Positions 33,478 to 41,842 of a DNA stretch of 64,000 nt are shown in pieces; within the stretch, counting starts at the first letter, position 1, and every line of letters begins with the position of its first letter. The position numbers and the translations under genes were made by a program. A model generated the notes under the pieces. It worked only from the letters and a program-made list of their open reading frames with translations. It made no database searches and was not told the DNA's origin. This DNA comes from Blautia sp. (GTDB taxonomy: Bacteria > Bacillota > Clostridia > Lachnospirales > Lachnospiraceae): NCBI GenBank assembly GCA_023663685.1, contig JAMPHB010000001.1, forward strand, positions 362,489 through 426,488, in the 5' to 3' direction.

Positions 33478-34036
33478 GAGGCTGGTGCGCTCCGGCTGCT
33501 TTCAGGTGGGACTTTACCGGCAGGGGATTATGCACGACTGGTCGAAGTATTCCCCCGTGGAGTTTTTTGTGGGCTGCAAATATTATCAGGGCGACAGGAG
33601 CCCGAACAATGCGGAGCGGGAGGATAAGGGCTATTCTGCCGCATGGCTGCATCACAAGGGGCGCAATAAGCATCATCTGGAGTACTGGATTGACTATCAG
33701 GCAAAAAAGGACGGGCACGGCGGCATGACGGGCATGAAGATGCCGGTCAGATATGTCGTGGAGATGTTTATGGACCGCATCGGCGCCTCCAAGAACTACC
33801 AGAAGGAAAAGTATACGGACAGCAGTCCTCTCATTTATTACGAGAAGGGGCAGGGGCATTACATGATGCACGGGGATACAGAGGCGCTGCTCAAGTATCT
33901 GCTGACGATGCTCGCGGTGCGGGGGGAGAGGTATACCTTTGCCTACATCAGAAGACGGGTGTTAAAGGGGTGCGTCCCGTATGAGCGGCGGGCGCTTGAG
34001 CGGCTGACACAGAGGCTTTCGCATAAAGAGGAATAG
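33434..34036 (+). CDS. DUF5662 family protein
   Basis: A 200-residue soluble protein starting MNKAWEHLKTIVRHK, recognised as DUF5662, function unknown. It is rich in His and Tyr with conserved-looking HDWSKYSP and WLHHKGRNKHHLEYW segments, which resemble a metal-binding or HD-like active site, though no canonical HD motif is seen. The start at ATG 33434 lies within the GH13 homologue, overlapping its last 44 bases in another frame, so the two are probably cotranscribed. Codons upstream of 33434 in this frame belong to the overlapping gene. Confidence 0.82.
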   Translation: MNKAWEHLKTIVRHKRLVRSGCFQVGLYRQGIMHDWSKYSPVEFFVGCKYYQGDRSPNNAEREDKGYSAAWLHHKGRNKHHLEYWIDYQAKKDGHGGMTGMKMPVRYVVEMFMDRIGASKNYQKEKYTDSSPLIYYEKGQGHYMMHGDTEALLKYLLTMLAVRGERYTFAYIRRRVLKGCVPYERRALERLTQRLSHKEE

Positions 34037-34122
34037 CCGTAGAAGTCCCAATTTGAGTGGGAAAAGCACGTTAAAGTCATTCGGCACATAAAATGATAGA
34101 AAGATATCAGAGAGAGTGCTGA

Positions 34123-34746
34123 GTGAAAACCTTTTTAGCTCCGCTGTCACGGTCGGAGGAAGCCGGGTGTCTGCAGGAAATTGCGAAGGGGAACCCGGCC
34201 GCAAGAGACGAACTGATCTTACACAATATGCGGTTGGTTGCACATGTGGCAAAAAAGTATCAGAGCTCTGAGGAGGATATGGAGGATCTGATTTCCATTG
34301 GAACGATAGGACTCCTGAAGGCAGTGGGGAGCTTTAAGACAGACTATGGGAGCCGGTTTGCGACCTACGCGATCCGCTGTATCGACAACGAGATGCTCAT
34401 GCACTTTCGCAGCAGAAAAAAGACGAAGGGTGAGGTGTCTCTCTTTGAACCCATCGGGACAGACAAAGAGGGCAACCAGATCCATCTTGTGGATGTGCTG
34501 GAGCAGGAGGACGCCGATGTGGCGGCAGACATACAGCAGAGAGAGCAGATCGCCCAGATCCGCAGGCAGATGGAGGCAGTGCTCTCCCCCAGGGAGTATC
34601 TGATCATCCGCAAGCGTTTCGGTCTGGATGGCGAGGAGGAGTGCACGCAGAGAGAGATTTCCGAGTACCTTCGGATTTCCAGATCCTATGTGTCCCGCAT
34701 CGAGAAAAAAGCGCTTCTAAAGCTTCGAAAAATTCTCAGTGAGTAG
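34123..34746 (+). CDS. sigK: RNA polymerase sigma factor, SigK-like, without pro-sequence
   Basis: A 207-residue sigma-70 family factor. Region 2 reads LILHNMRLVAHVAKKY, then EDLISIGTIGLLKAV and FATYAIRCIDNEMLMHFR. After SLFEPIGTDKEGN, region 4 contains RFGLDGEEECTQREISEYL and ISRSYVSRIEKKAL. These match Bacillus SigK, the late mother-cell sporulation factor. It begins MKTFLAPLSRSEE, aligned with mature SigK. The codon before the GTG start is TGA in frame, so no inhibitory pro-sequence can be encoded. The gene is not split by a skin element. A terminator follows at 34772-34812. Assignment as SigK rather than another sporulation sigma is by motif and not proven. Confidence 0.85.
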   Translation: MKTFLAPLSRSEEAGCLQEIAKGNPAARDELILHNMRLVAHVAKKYQSSEEDMEDLISIGTIGLLKAVGSFKTDYGSRFATYAIRCIDNEMLMHFRSRKKTKGEVSLFEPIGTDKEGNQIHLVDVLEQEDADVAADIQQREQIAQIRRQMEAVLSPREYLIIRKRFGLDGEEECTQREISEYLRISRSYVSRIEKKALLKLRKILSE

Positions 34747-34771
34747 GATAAACTAAATAAAAAAGTGGTGG

Positions 34772-34812
34772 AAAAAGATGGATTTTGTGGTACAATGGAT
34801 TCATCTTTTTTT
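34772..34812 (+). terminator. Terminator after sigK-like gene, with an extended -10 promoter inside
   Basis: AAAAAGATG (34772-34780) pairs with CATCTTTTT (34802-34810), followed by TT. An inner TTGT/ACAA stem is at 34785-34788 and 34792-34795. The loop side also carries TGG-TACAAT (34788-34796), a possible extended -10 for yifB starting inside the hairpin. Confidence 0.65.
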
Positions 34813-34859
34813 CATGCGTGATTCTATGCAGATTTCCCTACAGATGGAAAGAGGCATAT

Positions 34860-36374
34860 ATGTATAGTACAATTATGACCTCCATGCGGATTGGAATCCG
34901 TGCGATTCCAGTTCGGGTGGAGGTGGATATCCGTGCGGGTCTGCCCGCCTTTGAGATGGTGGGGTTTCTCTCCTCCGAGGTGCGGGAGGCGAGGGAGCGG
35001 GTGCGCACGGCGCTGCACAACTGCGGTATTGCACTTCCGGCGAAGCGCATCACAGTCAATCTCTCCCCCGCCAATATCAAAAAGAGAGGCACGGGCTTTG
35101 ATCTTGCCATTGCGGTCGCCCTGCTGGCCGCCCTGGGGACATTGGGGGCGAAAGCCGCAGAGTTTATGTATGTGGGAGAGCTCAATCTGCGCGGAGATAT
35201 TCTGCCGGTGAGCGGAATTCTTCCCATTGTGGCAGACGCCGGGGATTTTACAGGAAGCGTTATCGTTCCGGCGGACAGCCTGCAGGAGGCAAGGCTTGCA
35301 GGAAGACAGGGAATCTTAGGCTTTGCCAGCCTTCCCGCCCTGCTTGCTTTTTTGGGCGGAGCCGCATATGAAGAGCCTGTGGAGCCCTCCTGCGCCGCCG
35401 CCGGGGAGAAGCCGGTGATGGATTTTTCCGAGATAAACGGCCAGCCCTTTCTGCGGCGCGTGGCGGAGGTGGCGGCCGCCGGAATGCACAATATGCTGAT
35501 GGTCGGGCCGCCGGGAGCGGGAAAGACCATGATTGCAGAGCGCATGGCGACCATACTTCCGCCTCTTTCTGAGGAGGAGAGGCTGGAGCTTGCAAAAATC
35601 TACAGTGTGCGGGGCGCGCTGGAAGCCGGGAGGATGCCGGACCGTCCCTTCCGCAGTCCGCATCACACCATCAGCCGGGCGGGGCTTGTGGGAGGAGGCG
35701 CGATGCTGAGTCCCGGCGAGATTTCCCTCGCCCACAAGGGCGTGCTGTTTTTAGATGAGCTGACCGAGTTCGATAAGACCGCACTGGAGACGCTGCGGCA
35801 GCCCATGGAGGAGCATGAGGTACATCTGGTGAAATCGGCGGGAAGCGTGGACTATCCTTCGGATTTTCTTCTGCTGGCCGCCATGAATCCCTGCAGCTGC
35901 GGCTATTATCCCGACATGCAGAAATGCCGCTGCACCCCCGCCATGCTGCAGCGGTACATAGGACGGCTGTCGAGGCCGCTGACCGACCGGATGGATATCT
36001 GCGTGGAGGCGCCCGCCGTCACCTATCAGGAGCTCATGGAAAGGAGCAAAAATGAGAGCTCCGCAGCGATTCGAAAGAGAGTGGAGGAATGCCACAGCTT
36101 ACAGCGCATCCGCTATGCTGCGCAGAGCTTCTCCTGCAACAGCCGGATTCCCGCGGGGCTTTTGGAGGAATACTGTCCGTTAAAGGATAAGGAGCTGCGC
36201 TATATGGAGCAGATGTACGAAAAGCTGCAGCTGACAGCCAGAAGCTGCCACAAGATTCTCCGGGTGGCCCGGACGGTGGCGGATCTCGACCACAGTGAGG
36301 GGATTGGGGTAAAGCATCTGGCAGAGGCCGTCTGCTACCGCAGCATGGACGAAAAATTCTGGGGAGGGATGTAG
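34860..36374 (+). CDS. yifB: YifB family Mg-chelatase-like AAA+ ATPase (ComM type)
   Basis: A 504-residue AAA+ protein. The N-terminal LonC-like domain includes RVRTALHNCGIALP and RGTGFDLAIAVALLA. Walker A is GPPGAGKTM (about 216-224), Walker B follows in GVLFLDELTEF, and CSCGYYPDMQKCRC is a zinc-binding insert. The C-terminal Mg-chelatase-like helical domain completes it. ComM/YifB proteins are linked to branch migration during natural transformation; the neighbour dprA supports that. The start is ATG 34860 after GAAAGAGGC; upstream codons overlap the terminator region and lack family similarity. It is followed by dprA after one base. Confidence 0.94.
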   Translation: MYSTIMTSMRIGIRAIPVRVEVDIRAGLPAFEMVGFLSSEVREARERVRTALHNCGIALPAKRITVNLSPANIKKRGTGFDLAIAVALLAALGTLGAKAAEFMYVGELNLRGDILPVSGILPIVADAGDFTGSVIVPADSLQEARLAGRQGILGFASLPALLAFLGGAAYEEPVEPSCAAAGEKPVMDFSEINGQPFLRRVAEVAAAGMHNMLMVGPPGAGKTMIAERMATILPPLSEEERLELAKIYSVRGALEAGRMPDRPFRSPHHTISRAGLVGGGAMLSPGEISLAHKGVLFLDELTEFDKTALETLRQPMEEHEVHLVKSAGSVDYPSDFLLLAAMNPCSCGYYPDMQKCRCTPAMLQRYIGRLSRPLTDRMDICVEAPAVTYQELMERSKNESSAAIRKRVEECHSLQRIRYAAQSFSCNSRIPAGLLEEYCPLKDKELRYMEQMYEKLQLTARSCHKILRVARTVADLDHSEGIGVKHLAEAVCYRSMDEKFWGGM

Positions 36375-36375
36375 C

Positions 36376-37452
36376 ATGTACGGATTGTGGTTTTCAAATA
36401 TTTCCGGGATCACTCCATGCAAGAGGCAGCTCATCCTGGAATCCTGCGCTTCGGCTGAGGAGCTGTACGGGCTGAGTGATGCGGCTCTTCGCAGGCTGCC
36501 GGGGCTGGAGGAAGCGGATAAGGAGCGCATCCTGGAGAGCAGGAGGAAGTGGAATCTTGAGGGCGAGTGGATGAAGCTTAAGGAGCGGGGCATAGGTTTT
36601 GTGACCATTGAGGAGGAGGCGTATCCCCAAAGGCTCCGGAATATCCCAAAGCCGCCCTATTGTCTGTATTATCTCGGAAACCTGCCGGACTCCGCCAAAA
36701 GGAGCGTTGCGATTGTCGGAGCGAGGGGACGGAGCGCCTACGGAAGCCAGATTGCCCGGACACTTGCCAAAGAGCTGGCACGGGCGGATGTAGATGTGGT
36801 GAGCGGTATGGCGAGAGGCATCGATGCGGACGGGCATATGGGCGTGCTCGATGTATCCGGCAGAACCTACGCGGTCTTAGGCTGTGGCATAGACGTCTGT
36901 TATCCTGCCGGGAACCGCCATCTATATGAGAAAATCCCGGTGAAGGGCGGCATACTCTCCGAGTATCCGCTGGGAACAGCACCGAGACCCATGCTGTTTC
37001 CGCAGAGAAACCGCATCATCTCCGGACTGTGCGAGTATACGGTGGTCATTGAGGCGAGAAGCAGGAGCGGCTCGCTGATCACAGCGGACTACGCCCTAGA
37101 GCAGGGGCGGGAGGTTTACGCCCTTCCGGGGAGGATTACCGACGAGCTGAGCGGTGGCTGCAACGAGCTGATCCGGCAGGGCGCGGGGGTCCTGGTATCC
37201 GTGGAAAGCTTTATGGAGGAGCTCTCCCTAAACAGTGTCCAAAACTGTGTGCAAATGGACTTTCGAAAAAATCTTCTTGAAAAAGATGAACAGTTGGTGT
37301 ATAGTTTATTCGATTTTGCTCCGCTGGGCATCGGCTCACTGGTGCAGAATGGCCCCTACGGACTTTTGGAGCTTATAGGGATTCTGGAGCGGCTGGAGCA
37401 AAAGGGATGGATTGAAGAGACCGTTCCCAATTATTATAGGAAGAAGCTGTAA
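36376..37452 (+). CDS. dprA: DNA-processing protein DprA
   Basis: A 358-residue Rossmann-fold protein that binds incoming single-stranded DNA and loads RecA during transformation. The core has VAIVGARGRSAYGSQ, GMARGIDADGH, AVLGCGIDVCYPAGN and SEYPLGTAPRPMLFPQRNRII, and a DprA winged-helix-like end VEETVPNYYRKKL. It begins one base after yifB. With yifB and topA it forms the usual Firmicutes yifB-dprA-topA order. No pilus or ComEA/EC genes are in the window, so competence itself is unproven. Confidence 0.96.
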   Translation: MYGLWFSNISGITPCKRQLILESCASAEELYGLSDAALRRLPGLEEADKERILESRRKWNLEGEWMKLKERGIGFVTIEEEAYPQRLRNIPKPPYCLYYLGNLPDSAKRSVAIVGARGRSAYGSQIARTLAKELARADVDVVSGMARGIDADGHMGVLDVSGRTYAVLGCGIDVCYPAGNRHLYEKIPVKGGILSEYPLGTAPRPMLFPQRNRIISGLCEYTVVIEARSRSGSLITADYALEQGREVYALPGRITDELSGGCNELIRQGAGVLVSVESFMEELSLNSVQNCVQMDFRKNLLEKDEQLVYSLFDFAPLGIGSLVQNGPYGLLELIGILERLEQKGWIEETVPNYYRKKL

Positions 37453-37481
37453 GCGGTAAAAAATAAAAAGGAGCAGTGCAT

Positions 37482-39557
37482 ATGGCAAAGTATCTGGTTA
37501 TCGTGGAGTCACCGGCCAAGGTGAAGACGATCAAGAAATTTCTCGGCAGGAATTACGAGGTTATGGCATCGAACGGGCATGTCAGGGATCTGCCCAAGAG
37601 CAGGCTTGGCTTCTCGCCGGAGGAGGATTACGAGCCGAAGTACATTACGATCCGGGGAAAGGGAGAGGTGCTGGCGAAGCTCCGCAAGGAGGTAAAAAAG
37701 GCGGATAAAATCTATCTCGCGACCGACCCTGACCGGGAGGGGGAAGCAATCTCGTGGCATCTGACACAGGCGCTCCGGCTGGAAGACAAAAAGGTGAGCC
37801 GGATCAGCTTTAATGAGATTACCAAGAGCGCGGTCACGGCCTCCCTCAAAAATCCCCGGGAAATCGACATGGATCTGGTGGACGCCCAGCAGACCAGAAG
37901 AATGCTGGACAGGATGGTGGGCTATCGGATCAGTCCCCTGTTGTGGGCGAAGGTAAAGCGGGGGCTCAGCGCAGGCAGGGTGCAGTCCGTGGCTCTGCGG
38001 ATCGTCTGCGACAGAGAGGAGGAGATAGAGGCCTTTATTCCTGAGGAATACTGGTCGCTGGAAGCTTCCCTGCTCCCCGCGGGAGAGAAAAAGCCCATCG
38101 TTGCGAAGCTTGTGGAAAAGGGAGGAGAGAAGCTTGAGATTACCTCCGAGGCGCAGATGAAGCAGGTGCTCGCAGAGCTTGCGGGCGAAAAATTCACGGT
38201 GCAGGATATCAAAAAGGGGGAGCGCATCAAGAAGGCGCCGCTTCCTTTTACCACCAGCACGCTGCAGCAGGAGGCCTCCAAGGCGTTGAATTTCCCGATT
38301 TCCAAGACCATGCGCATTGCCCAGCAGCTCTATGAGGGCGTGGATATCAAGGGGCAGGGCACGGTGGGTCTGATCACCTATCTGCGTACAGACAGCGTGC
38401 GCATCTCCGAGGAGGCGGATGCGGCCGCCCGCGCCTTTGTGGAAGAAAACTATGGTGCGGCCTATCTCTCGGAGGGAGAGCAGAGCAAAAAGGCGGGCGC
38501 GAAGATTCAGGACGCCCACGAGGCCATCCGTCCCTCGGACATTGGAAGAGTGCCCGCAGATATCAAGGATTCTTTAAGCCGTGACCAGTTCCGTCTCTAC
38601 CAGCTGATCTGGAGACGCTTTGCGGCGAGCCGCATGGCAAATGCTGTGTATGAGACGATGAGCGTCACGCTCGGAGCCGGGGAGTACCGGTTCAGGGTCT
38701 CCACCTCGAAGCTCGCATTTGACGGCTTTATGCTCGCCTACACAGAGGCGGAGGATGAGAAGGATGAGAAGCAGGCCATGCTTAAATCCATGGATATGGA
38801 CACGGAGCTCTCCCTCGTGGAGTTTGACCCGAAGCAGCATTTTACCCAGCCGCCGGCGCATTATACAGAGGCATCCCTTGTCAAGACACTCGAGGAGCTG
38901 GGCATCGGACGTCCCAGCACCTACTCTCCGATTATTACCACCATCATCGCGCGCCGCTACATTACGAAGGAGAACAAGAACCTCTATGTGACGGAGATCG
39001 GCACAGTGGTCAACTCGATTATGAAATCCTCCTTCCCCACGATCGTGGATGAGCATTTTACAGCGAACATGGAGAGTCTTTTAGACAGCGTGGCGGAGGG
39101 CAAGGCGCCGTGGAAGAGCGTGGTGTCGAATTTTTACCCGGATCTGGAGGCGGCCGTGCAGGCGGCGGAGAAGGAGCTGGAGAAAGTGACGATCGAGGAC
39201 GAGGTGACAGAGGAAATCTGTGAGCTTTGCGGCAAAAATCTCGTCATCAAATACGGTCCCCACGGCAAATTCTTAGCCTGCCCGGGCTTCCCGGACTGCC
39301 GGAACACAAAGCCCTACTATGAAAAAATCGGTGTGGCATGTCCCCAGTGCGGCAGGGACGTGGTCATTAAGATGACAAAAAAGGGCAGGCGCTATTACGG
39401 CTGTATCGGCTACCCGGAATGCGACTTTATGAGCTGGGGACGCCCGGTGGAGAAGAAGTGCCCGGTCTGCGGCGGTTACATGGTAGAAAAGGGTGGCAGA
39501 CTGGCGTGCGCCGACGCACATTGCGGCCACACAGAGCCGAAGGAAAAAGAAACATAA
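37482..39557 (+). CDS. topA: DNA topoisomerase I
   Basis: A type IA topoisomerase that removes negative supercoils. The 691-residue protein starts MAKYLVIVESPAKVKTIKKF with the Toprim domain (TDPDREGEAISWHL). The active-site Tyr300 is in GLITYLRTDSV. Three C-terminal zinc-ribbon domains follow, seen as CELCGKN...CPGFPDC, CPQCGRD...CIGYPEC and CPVCGGY...CADAHCG. The start is ATG 37482, spaced 8 bases from AAAAGGAG; a GTG two codons upstream is less likely. It follows dprA by 29 bases. The length is normal. Confidence 0.98.
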   Translation: MAKYLVIVESPAKVKTIKKFLGRNYEVMASNGHVRDLPKSRLGFSPEEDYEPKYITIRGKGEVLAKLRKEVKKADKIYLATDPDREGEAISWHLTQALRLEDKKVSRISFNEITKSAVTASLKNPREIDMDLVDAQQTRRMLDRMVGYRISPLLWAKVKRGLSAGRVQSVALRIVCDREEEIEAFIPEEYWSLEASLLPAGEKKPIVAKLVEKGGEKLEITSEAQMKQVLAELAGEKFTVQDIKKGERIKKAPLPFTTSTLQQEASKALNFPISKTMRIAQQLYEGVDIKGQGTVGLITYLRTDSVRISEEADAAARAFVEENYGAAYLSEGEQSKKAGAKIQDAHEAIRPSDIGRVPADIKDSLSRDQFRLYQLIWRRFAASRMANAVYETMSVTLGAGEYRFRVSTSKLAFDGFMLAYTEAEDEKDEKQAMLKSMDMDTELSLVEFDPKQHFTQPPAHYTEASLVKTLEELGIGRPSTYSPIITTIIARRYITKENKNLYVTEIGTVVNSIMKSSFPTIVDEHFTANMESLLDSVAEGKAPWKSVVSNFYPDLEAAVQAAEKELEKVTIEDEVTEEICELCGKNLVIKYGPHGKFLACPGFPDCRNTKPYYEKIGVACPQCGRDVVIKMTKKGRRYYGCIGYPECDFMSWGRPVEKKCPVCGGYMVEKGGRLACADAHCGHTEPKEKET

Positions 39558-39586
39558 ATGCTATTCTTAAAATATTATGAATTCGC

Positions 39587-39615
39587 TTGAATTGTCTGAA
39601 AAATTGTGATAAAAT
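39587..39615 (+). promoter_or_regulatory. codY promoter
   Basis: TTGAAT (39587-39592) and TAAAAT (39610-39615) are exactly 17 bases apart, 39 bases before the codY start. Confidence 0.75.
39590..39604 (+). promoter_or_regulatory. CodY box overlapping the codY promoter
   Basis: AATTGTCTGAAAAAT matches the consensus AATTTTCWGAAAATT at 13 of 15 positions. It covers the end of the -35 and most of the spacer, where bound CodY would block RNA polymerase. Confidence 0.75.
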
Positions 39616-39653
39616 GTAATCGCAACCAGGGTTTAGCGACGGGAGGACAAAAA

Positions 39654-40436
39654 ATGAGTGTACAGCTCTTGGATAAAACGAGAAAAATAAATAAGCTGCT
39701 TCACAACAACAGCTCTTCAAAGGTGGTGTTCAACGATATCTGTGAGGTGCTGACGGGCATCCTCGACTCGGATATCCTTGTAATCAGCAAGAAGGGAAAA
39801 GTCTTGGGCTCCGGTCTCTGCAAGGGCGTCGATGAGCTGAAGGAGCTGATTGTGGACGAGGTGGGGGATTTCATTGACCCGGAGCTGAACGAGCGTCTTC
39901 TCGGTATTCTCTCCACAAAAGAGAATGTCAATCTGGAGACTCTGGGCTTTGGCGGCGAGTCGAGAAAGTACCGGGCAATCATCACCCCCATCGACATTGC
40001 GGGGGAGAGGCTTGGCACCCTGTTCGAGTACCGGAGCGACAAAGAGTACGATATCGACGATATTATTCTGACAGAGTACGGTACTACGGTAGTGGGGCTG
40101 GAGATGATGCGCTCAGTCAATGAGGAGAGTGCGGAGGAGGCCAGAAAGGTGGCAATCGTCAAATCGGCGATCAATACGCTTTCCTTCTCGGAGCTGGAGG
40201 CCATCACCCACATTTTTGACGAGCTGGACGGCAATGAAGGAATCCTTGTTGCCAGCCGGATCGCAGACCGGGTGGGGATTACCCGGTCAGTCATTGTAAA
40301 CGCCCTGCGCAAGTTTGAGAGCGCGGGCGTCATCGAATCGAGATCTTCAGGGATGAAGGGAACCTACATAAAGGTGGTGAACGACGTAGTGTTCAGTGAG
40401 CTTGAGGCTTTAAAGCGGAAGAACACAAAGCTGTGA
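39654..40436 (+). CDS. codY: Global regulator CodY
   Basis: A 260-residue GTP- and branched-chain-amino-acid-responsive repressor of nutrient-limitation genes. It starts MSVQLLDKTRKINKLLH and carries the N-terminal GAF sensor. A linker follows, then the C-terminal winged helix with ASRIADRVGITRSVIVNAL and FESAGVIESRSSGMKG. ATG 39654 follows GGGAGGACAAAAA; upstream in-frame codons are non-coding. A CodY box overlaps its own promoter. A strong terminator follows, separating it from the fla operon. In Bacillus CodY represses fla/che, so its placement directly before flgB is suggestive but not proof. Confidence 0.97.
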   Translation: MSVQLLDKTRKINKLLHNNSSSKVVFNDICEVLTGILDSDILVISKKGKVLGSGLCKGVDELKELIVDEVGDFIDPELNERLLGILSTKENVNLETLGFGGESRKYRAIITPIDIAGERLGTLFEYRSDKEYDIDDIILTEYGTTVVGLEMMRSVNEESAEEARKVAIVKSAINTLSFSELEAITHIFDELDGNEGILVASRIADRVGITRSVIVNALRKFESAGVIESRSSGMKGTYIKVVNDVVFSELEALKRKNTKL

Positions 40437-40463
40437 CATACATCGAAGGGGCGCGCGAAAAAG

Positions 40464-40493
40464 GGACTTATATGCGGATATAGGTCCTTTTTT
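40464..40493 (+). terminator. Terminator after codY
   Basis: GGACTTATAT (40464-40473) pairs with ATATAGGTCC (40478-40487) around a GCGG loop and is followed by TTTTTT. Confidence 0.9.
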
Positions 40494-40525
40494 GAAGTTA
40501 TTTTGTAAAAAATCCTAAAAAGCTC

Positions 40526-40553
40526 TTGTGTTTTTCACAATTTCTACTATAAT
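40526..40553 (+). promoter_or_regulatory. Candidate promoter of the flgB operon with internal palindrome
   Basis: A perfect -10 TATAAT (40548-40553) lies 16 bases after TTGTGT (40526-40531), a weak -35. The palindrome TTGTG-TTTTT-CACAA (40526-40540) sits on the -35 and spacer. The leader to flgB is about 60 bases. Confidence 0.5.
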
Positions 40554-40620
40554 TAGTATGATAGGATTGTTAGAGGCACAAGATGTAATATTTTTCCATA
40601 GCATTACAGGAGGTGCAAAA

Positions 40621-41007
40621 ATGATTAGTACAAATGCTTTTAACTATGTGAATGTATTGGATAAGGCGGCGGATGCCAGCTGGAAGAGAGAGAATCTGCT
40701 TGCCAACAATATTGCCAATGTAGACACTCCCGGCTACAAGAGGAAGGATCTGGACTTCCAGTCACTCCTTAAGGAAGAGCTGGGATATAAGAATGAGTCA
40801 TTGGATGCAAAGATTGGCCGTGCGGATCTCACACAGCTCAATCCCATGACCTACACAGATATGGCGGGGTATTCCTACCGTATGGACGGGGGCAATGTAG
40901 ATATTGACACAGAGAACGTGGAGCTTGCATCGGAGCAGATTCGCTACACGGCAGTCACCACGAGCATCAATCAGGAATTTTCGCGGATGCGGACAGTTCT
41001 TTCATAA
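40621..41007 (+). CDS. flgB: Flagellar basal-body rod protein FlgB
   Basis: A 128-residue proximal rod subunit, exported by the flagellar type III apparatus. The N-terminal ANNIANVDTPGYKRKDLDF is the rod-protein signature. The C-terminal helix pairs with the N-terminal one in the assembled rod. The start at ATG 40621 follows AGGAGGT; the frame upstream is non-coding leader. It is first in the main fla operon, directly downstream of the predicted operon promoter. Confidence 0.95.
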   Translation: MISTNAFNYVNVLDKAADASWKRENLLANNIANVDTPGYKRKDLDFQSLLKEELGYKNESLDAKIGRADLTQLNPMTYTDMAGYSYRMDGGNVDIDTENVELASEQIRYTAVTTSINQEFSRMRTVLS

Positions 41008-41026
41008 GAGGCAGGAGGATACATAA

Positions 41027-41470
41027 ATGGGATTATTTCAGGCTTTTAACATTAGCACCACCGGTATGACGGCACAGCGCTTCCGTACAGACATTATTGC
41101 GGAGAACATTGCAAATGTGAACACGACGCGCAATGAGAATGATGAGCCGTACCGGAGAAAAATTGTGACCTTCCAGGAGAAGAATGTGACTCCCTTCAGC
41201 TATTTCTTTTCCACCTCCAAGAACCCCTCAGTGGGAAACGGTGTGAAGGTGTCCCGGGTGACGGAGGATTATTCCACGGATTTTATCATGGAGTATGACC
41301 CTGCCAATCCGGATGCAGACGAGAACGGGTATGTATCGTACCCGAATGTGAACACTGTCACAGAGATGACGGATCTTATCGATGCCACGCGCTCCTACGA
41401 GGCGAATGCGACGGCATTTGAGGCGAGCAAGAGCATGGCGCAGACCGGCCTGACGATCGGACAGTCATAA
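41027..41470 (+). CDS. flgC: Flagellar basal-body rod protein FlgC
   Basis: A 147-residue proximal rod subunit. It has the rod signature AENIANVNTTRNENDEPYRRK and a C-terminal coiled-coil helix ending AQTGLTIGQS. The ATG at 41027 follows GGCAGGAGGA. It sits 19 bases after flgB, in the expected operon order. Confidence 0.95.
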   Translation: MGLFQAFNISTTGMTAQRFRTDIIAENIANVNTTRNENDEPYRRKIVTFQEKNVTPFSYFFSTSKNPSVGNGVKVSRVTEDYSTDFIMEYDPANPDADENGYVSYPNVNTVTEMTDLIDATRSYEANATAFEASKSMAQTGLTIGQS

Positions 41471-41491
41471 GGGAGAAGGTGAATCACTGAC

Positions 41492-41803
41492 ATGGATATT
41501 GCAAATTTGACCGGCATTACGTCGGATTATCTGAATACCTTTGCAAAGCGGAATTCTCTGGTGGAGACGGACGACGAGGCGTTTAGCTCCGTGCTGGAGT
41601 CGATGATGAGCTCTCTGGAGGAGACGAATACCCTGCAGAACAGGGCAGAGGCGGAGGAGATTCGCTTCGCCATGGGCGAGGCGGAGAACACGCACGATTT
41701 ACTGATTGCGGCCTCAAAGGCAAATATTGCCTTACAGTATACGGTGGCAGTGCGTGACAGGCTCATTGAGGGCTACAATCAGATTATGCAGATGCAGGTA
41801 TAA
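41492..41803 (+). CDS. fliE: Flagellar hook-basal body complex protein FliE
   Basis: A 103-residue rod adapter that joins the MS-ring to the rod. The family C-terminal pattern is visible: HDLLIAASKANIALQYTVAVRDR. The ATG at 41492 is preceded by GAGAAGGTGA. The N-terminal part is variable, as usual for the family. Followed by fliF after 39 bases. Confidence 0.95.
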   Translation: MDIANLTGITSDYLNTFAKRNSLVETDDEAFSSVLESMMSSLEETNTLQNRAEAEEIRFAMGEAENTHDLLIAASKANIALQYTVAVRDRLIEGYNQIMQMQV

Positions 41804-41842
41804 TTAAGAATGTTACGGGCCAATGAGGAGGATGGTACATAG

